From an uncultured Bacilli bacterium (GTDB taxonomy: Bacteria; Bacillota_I; Bacilli_A; RF39; UBA660): 8,086 nt of DNA. The stretch lies in contig CANQMC010000056.1 in assembly GCA_947624855.1 (NCBI GenBank), positions 1 through 8,086 of the forward strand. The letters run 5' to 3'. The notes beneath the pieces are model-generated. The model worked only from the letters and a program-made list of their open reading frames with translations. It was not told the DNA's origin and made no database searches. The translations under genes and the position numbers were made by a program. Each line of letters starts with the position of its first letter. Position 1 is the first letter of the stretch. This document shows, in pieces, positions 6,742 to 8,086 of this stretch.

Positions 6742-8079
6742 ATTTATAGGTCCAGCACCAATAGTTAGTACTAAATCATTTTCTTTAATATTTTCTTTTA
6801 AATAAGATGCTATTTTTTCATAAGTTGGTATATGGATAACATTTTTATTTTCTTTTTTTATTAGTTCTACTAAATCACTTTCTTTAACATTCCAAATATT
6901 TGTTTCTCGAGCAGGGTAAATATCACATATGATAATATGATCAAACTTAGATAAAATATTAGCAAATGATTTTAAATGTTCATAAGTTCTACTAAAAGTA
7001 TGAGATTGAAATACGGCCCATGTTTCATGATGATTAATGCTAGATGCGGCATTAAATGTAGCATTTATTTCAGTTGGGTGATGAGCAAAATCATCGAAGA
7101 AATGAGCATCGTTATATTCACCTAAATATTCAAAACGACGATGAACTCCAGTAAATTCTTTTAAAGCTTTTTTTATAGGTTCTTTTGGTAAATTATAATT
7201 TACGGCTAGAGCAATGGCTGCTAGGGCATTTGAAATATTATGATTTCCTAAAACTTTTAGAGAATATGTATCAAAATAGGTATCATTATAATAAACATCA
7301 AAAGTTGGGAAACCTAAATTATTAAATTTAATATTTTTAGCTTCAAAATTAGCTTTAGTTTTTAAGCCATAAGTTATAGTATTTTTTTTAATATTTAATA
7401 AATGTTTAGTATTTTTATCATCATTATTTATAACTAATATACCATCTTCTGGTAATAATTCAACATATTTTTGAAATGATTTTTTAGTATTTTCAATAGT
7501 TTTAAAATAATCTAAATGATCATTATCAATATTTAAAATTATTTCACTTTGAGGATGAAAATGTAAAAAAGAATCAACATATTCGCATGCTTCTAAAATA
7601 AAATATTTTTTAGAGCCTATATGATAATTGCCATTTATTTTGGCAAGAGAAGCTCCTATTTGAATAGTAGGATTAAGATTTGCTTCTAAAAAGATTGATG
7701 AAACCATACTAGTAGTAGTACTTTTGCCATGAGTGCCACTTATACAAATTAAATTTTCATAGTCTTTAGTGTATAGGCCTAGAAATGCTGCTCGATCAAT
7801 AGTGGGAATGTTATGTTCTTTAGCATATACTAATTCAGGATCATCTTCATTTATTGCAGCTGTATAAATTACTAAATCACTATTTTTTAATTTGCTAGGA
7901 TCATGACCAATAGTAATATCTATTCCTAAGTTTTGTAAATAAATGGTGTTTGAACTTTCTTGCATATCACTTCCTGTTACATTTTTACCATCATTTTTTA
8001 AAAAAGCAGCGATAGTGTACATGCTTGCACCACCGATTCCTATTAAATGAATATTTTTATAATTTTTAATATTTTCCAT
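6712..8079 (-). CDS. murC: UDP-N-acetylmuramate--L-alanine ligase
   Basis: ATP-dependent Mur ligase that adds L-alanine to UDP-MurNAc, the first amino-acid step of the peptidoglycan stem, in the cytosol. The 455-aa protein is full length. The N-terminal UDP-binding loop IGIGGASM (13-20) is followed by the P-loop SGTHGKSTTT (114-123). Next come the clostridial/Bacilli-style EACEYVDSFL (163-172), NIDNDHLDYF (183-192), VLGNHNISNALAA (276-288), HRRFEY (313-318), DDFAHHPTEI (329-338), QSHTFSRT (358-365) and the terminal GAGPI (441-445). The start is 7 bases from the window edge, so promoter and ribosome site are not visible. The N-terminus matches the family's usual length before GIGG, which supports this ATG. 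It is transcribed towards the dapF/murE operon and ends in its own terminator. Confidence 0.96.
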   Translation of the reverse strand: MENIKNYKNIHLIGIGGASMYTIAAFLKNDGKNVTGSDMQESSNTIYLQNLGIDITIGHDPSKLKNSDLVIYTAAINEDDPELVYAKEHNIPTIDRAAFLGLYTKDYENLICISGTHGKSTTTSMVSSIFLEANLNPTIQIGASLAKINGNYHIGSKKYFILEACEYVDSFLHFHPQSEIILNIDNDHLDYFKTIENTKKSFQKYVELLPEDGILVINNDDKNTKHLLNIKKNTITYGLKTKANFEAKNIKFNNLGFPTFDVYYNDTYFDTYSLKVLGNHNISNALAAIALAVNYNLPKEPIKKALKEFTGVHRRFEYLGEYNDAHFFDDFAHHPTEINATFNAASSINHHETWAVFQSHTFSRTYEHLKSFANILSKFDHIIICDIYPARETNIWNVKESDLVELIKKENKNVIHIPTYEKIASYLKENIKENDLVLTIGAGPINKVANLILNK

Positions 8080-8086
8080 TTTTACA

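Overview
The window is a compact, very AT-rich piece of a bacterial chromosome made of housekeeping genes, with strong AGGAGG-type ribosome binding sites, short gaps and a Lys/Asn/Ile/Asp-rich protein style. The gene content suggests a low-GC Firmicute. The sequence favours an uncultured gut-type lineage of Bacilli near the Mollicutes that still makes a wall, or possibly a Clostridium-like organism; the exact taxon cannot be fixed from this window. Every Trp codon checked is TGG, and AGG falls on conserved Arg positions, so the genetic code looks standard. No gene ends in TGA. The MurE substrate motif (DNPR) and the adjacent dapF point to a meso-diaminopimelate (DAP) peptidoglycan.

Layout. 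Positions 1-1099 (+) hold dihydrofolate reductase followed at once by a small dNMP-kinase-like P-loop protein, a folate/nucleotide pair closed by a weak AT-stem terminator. A consensus-like sigma-A promoter at 1175-1203 then starts a long co-directional run: a Cys/Met-metabolism PLP enzyme (1246-2424), dapF (2435-3286), murE (3306-4766), pduL-type phosphotransacetylase (4810-5382) and a DusB-like tRNA dihydrouridine synthase (to 6370). Gaps between CDSs are 10-43 nt and the last pair overlaps. On the minus strand, convergent to this run, lie murC (8079-6712) with its own terminator and, below it, a 102-codon ORF that resembles the isolated C-terminal tail of Rpn/PD-(D/E)XK family proteins.

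How the genes work together. The PLP enzyme, DapF and MurE link aspartate-family and sulfur amino-acid metabolism to the wall stem peptide: DapF makes meso-DAP, which MurE adds to UDP-MurNAc-dipeptide. MurC performs the earlier L-Ala addition. PduL would interconvert acetyl-CoA and acetyl phosphate for fermentation ATP, and Dus modifies tRNA.

The least ordinary region is 6297-6741. It holds a murC terminator that overlaps the murC stop codon, a perfect 8+2+8 palindrome laid over the -35 element of a minus-strand promoter, the orphan Rpn-tail ORF, and a 13-bp-stem bidirectional terminator that overlaps the dus stop codon. No CRISPR array, tRNA, rRNA, insertion sequence or phage module was seen.
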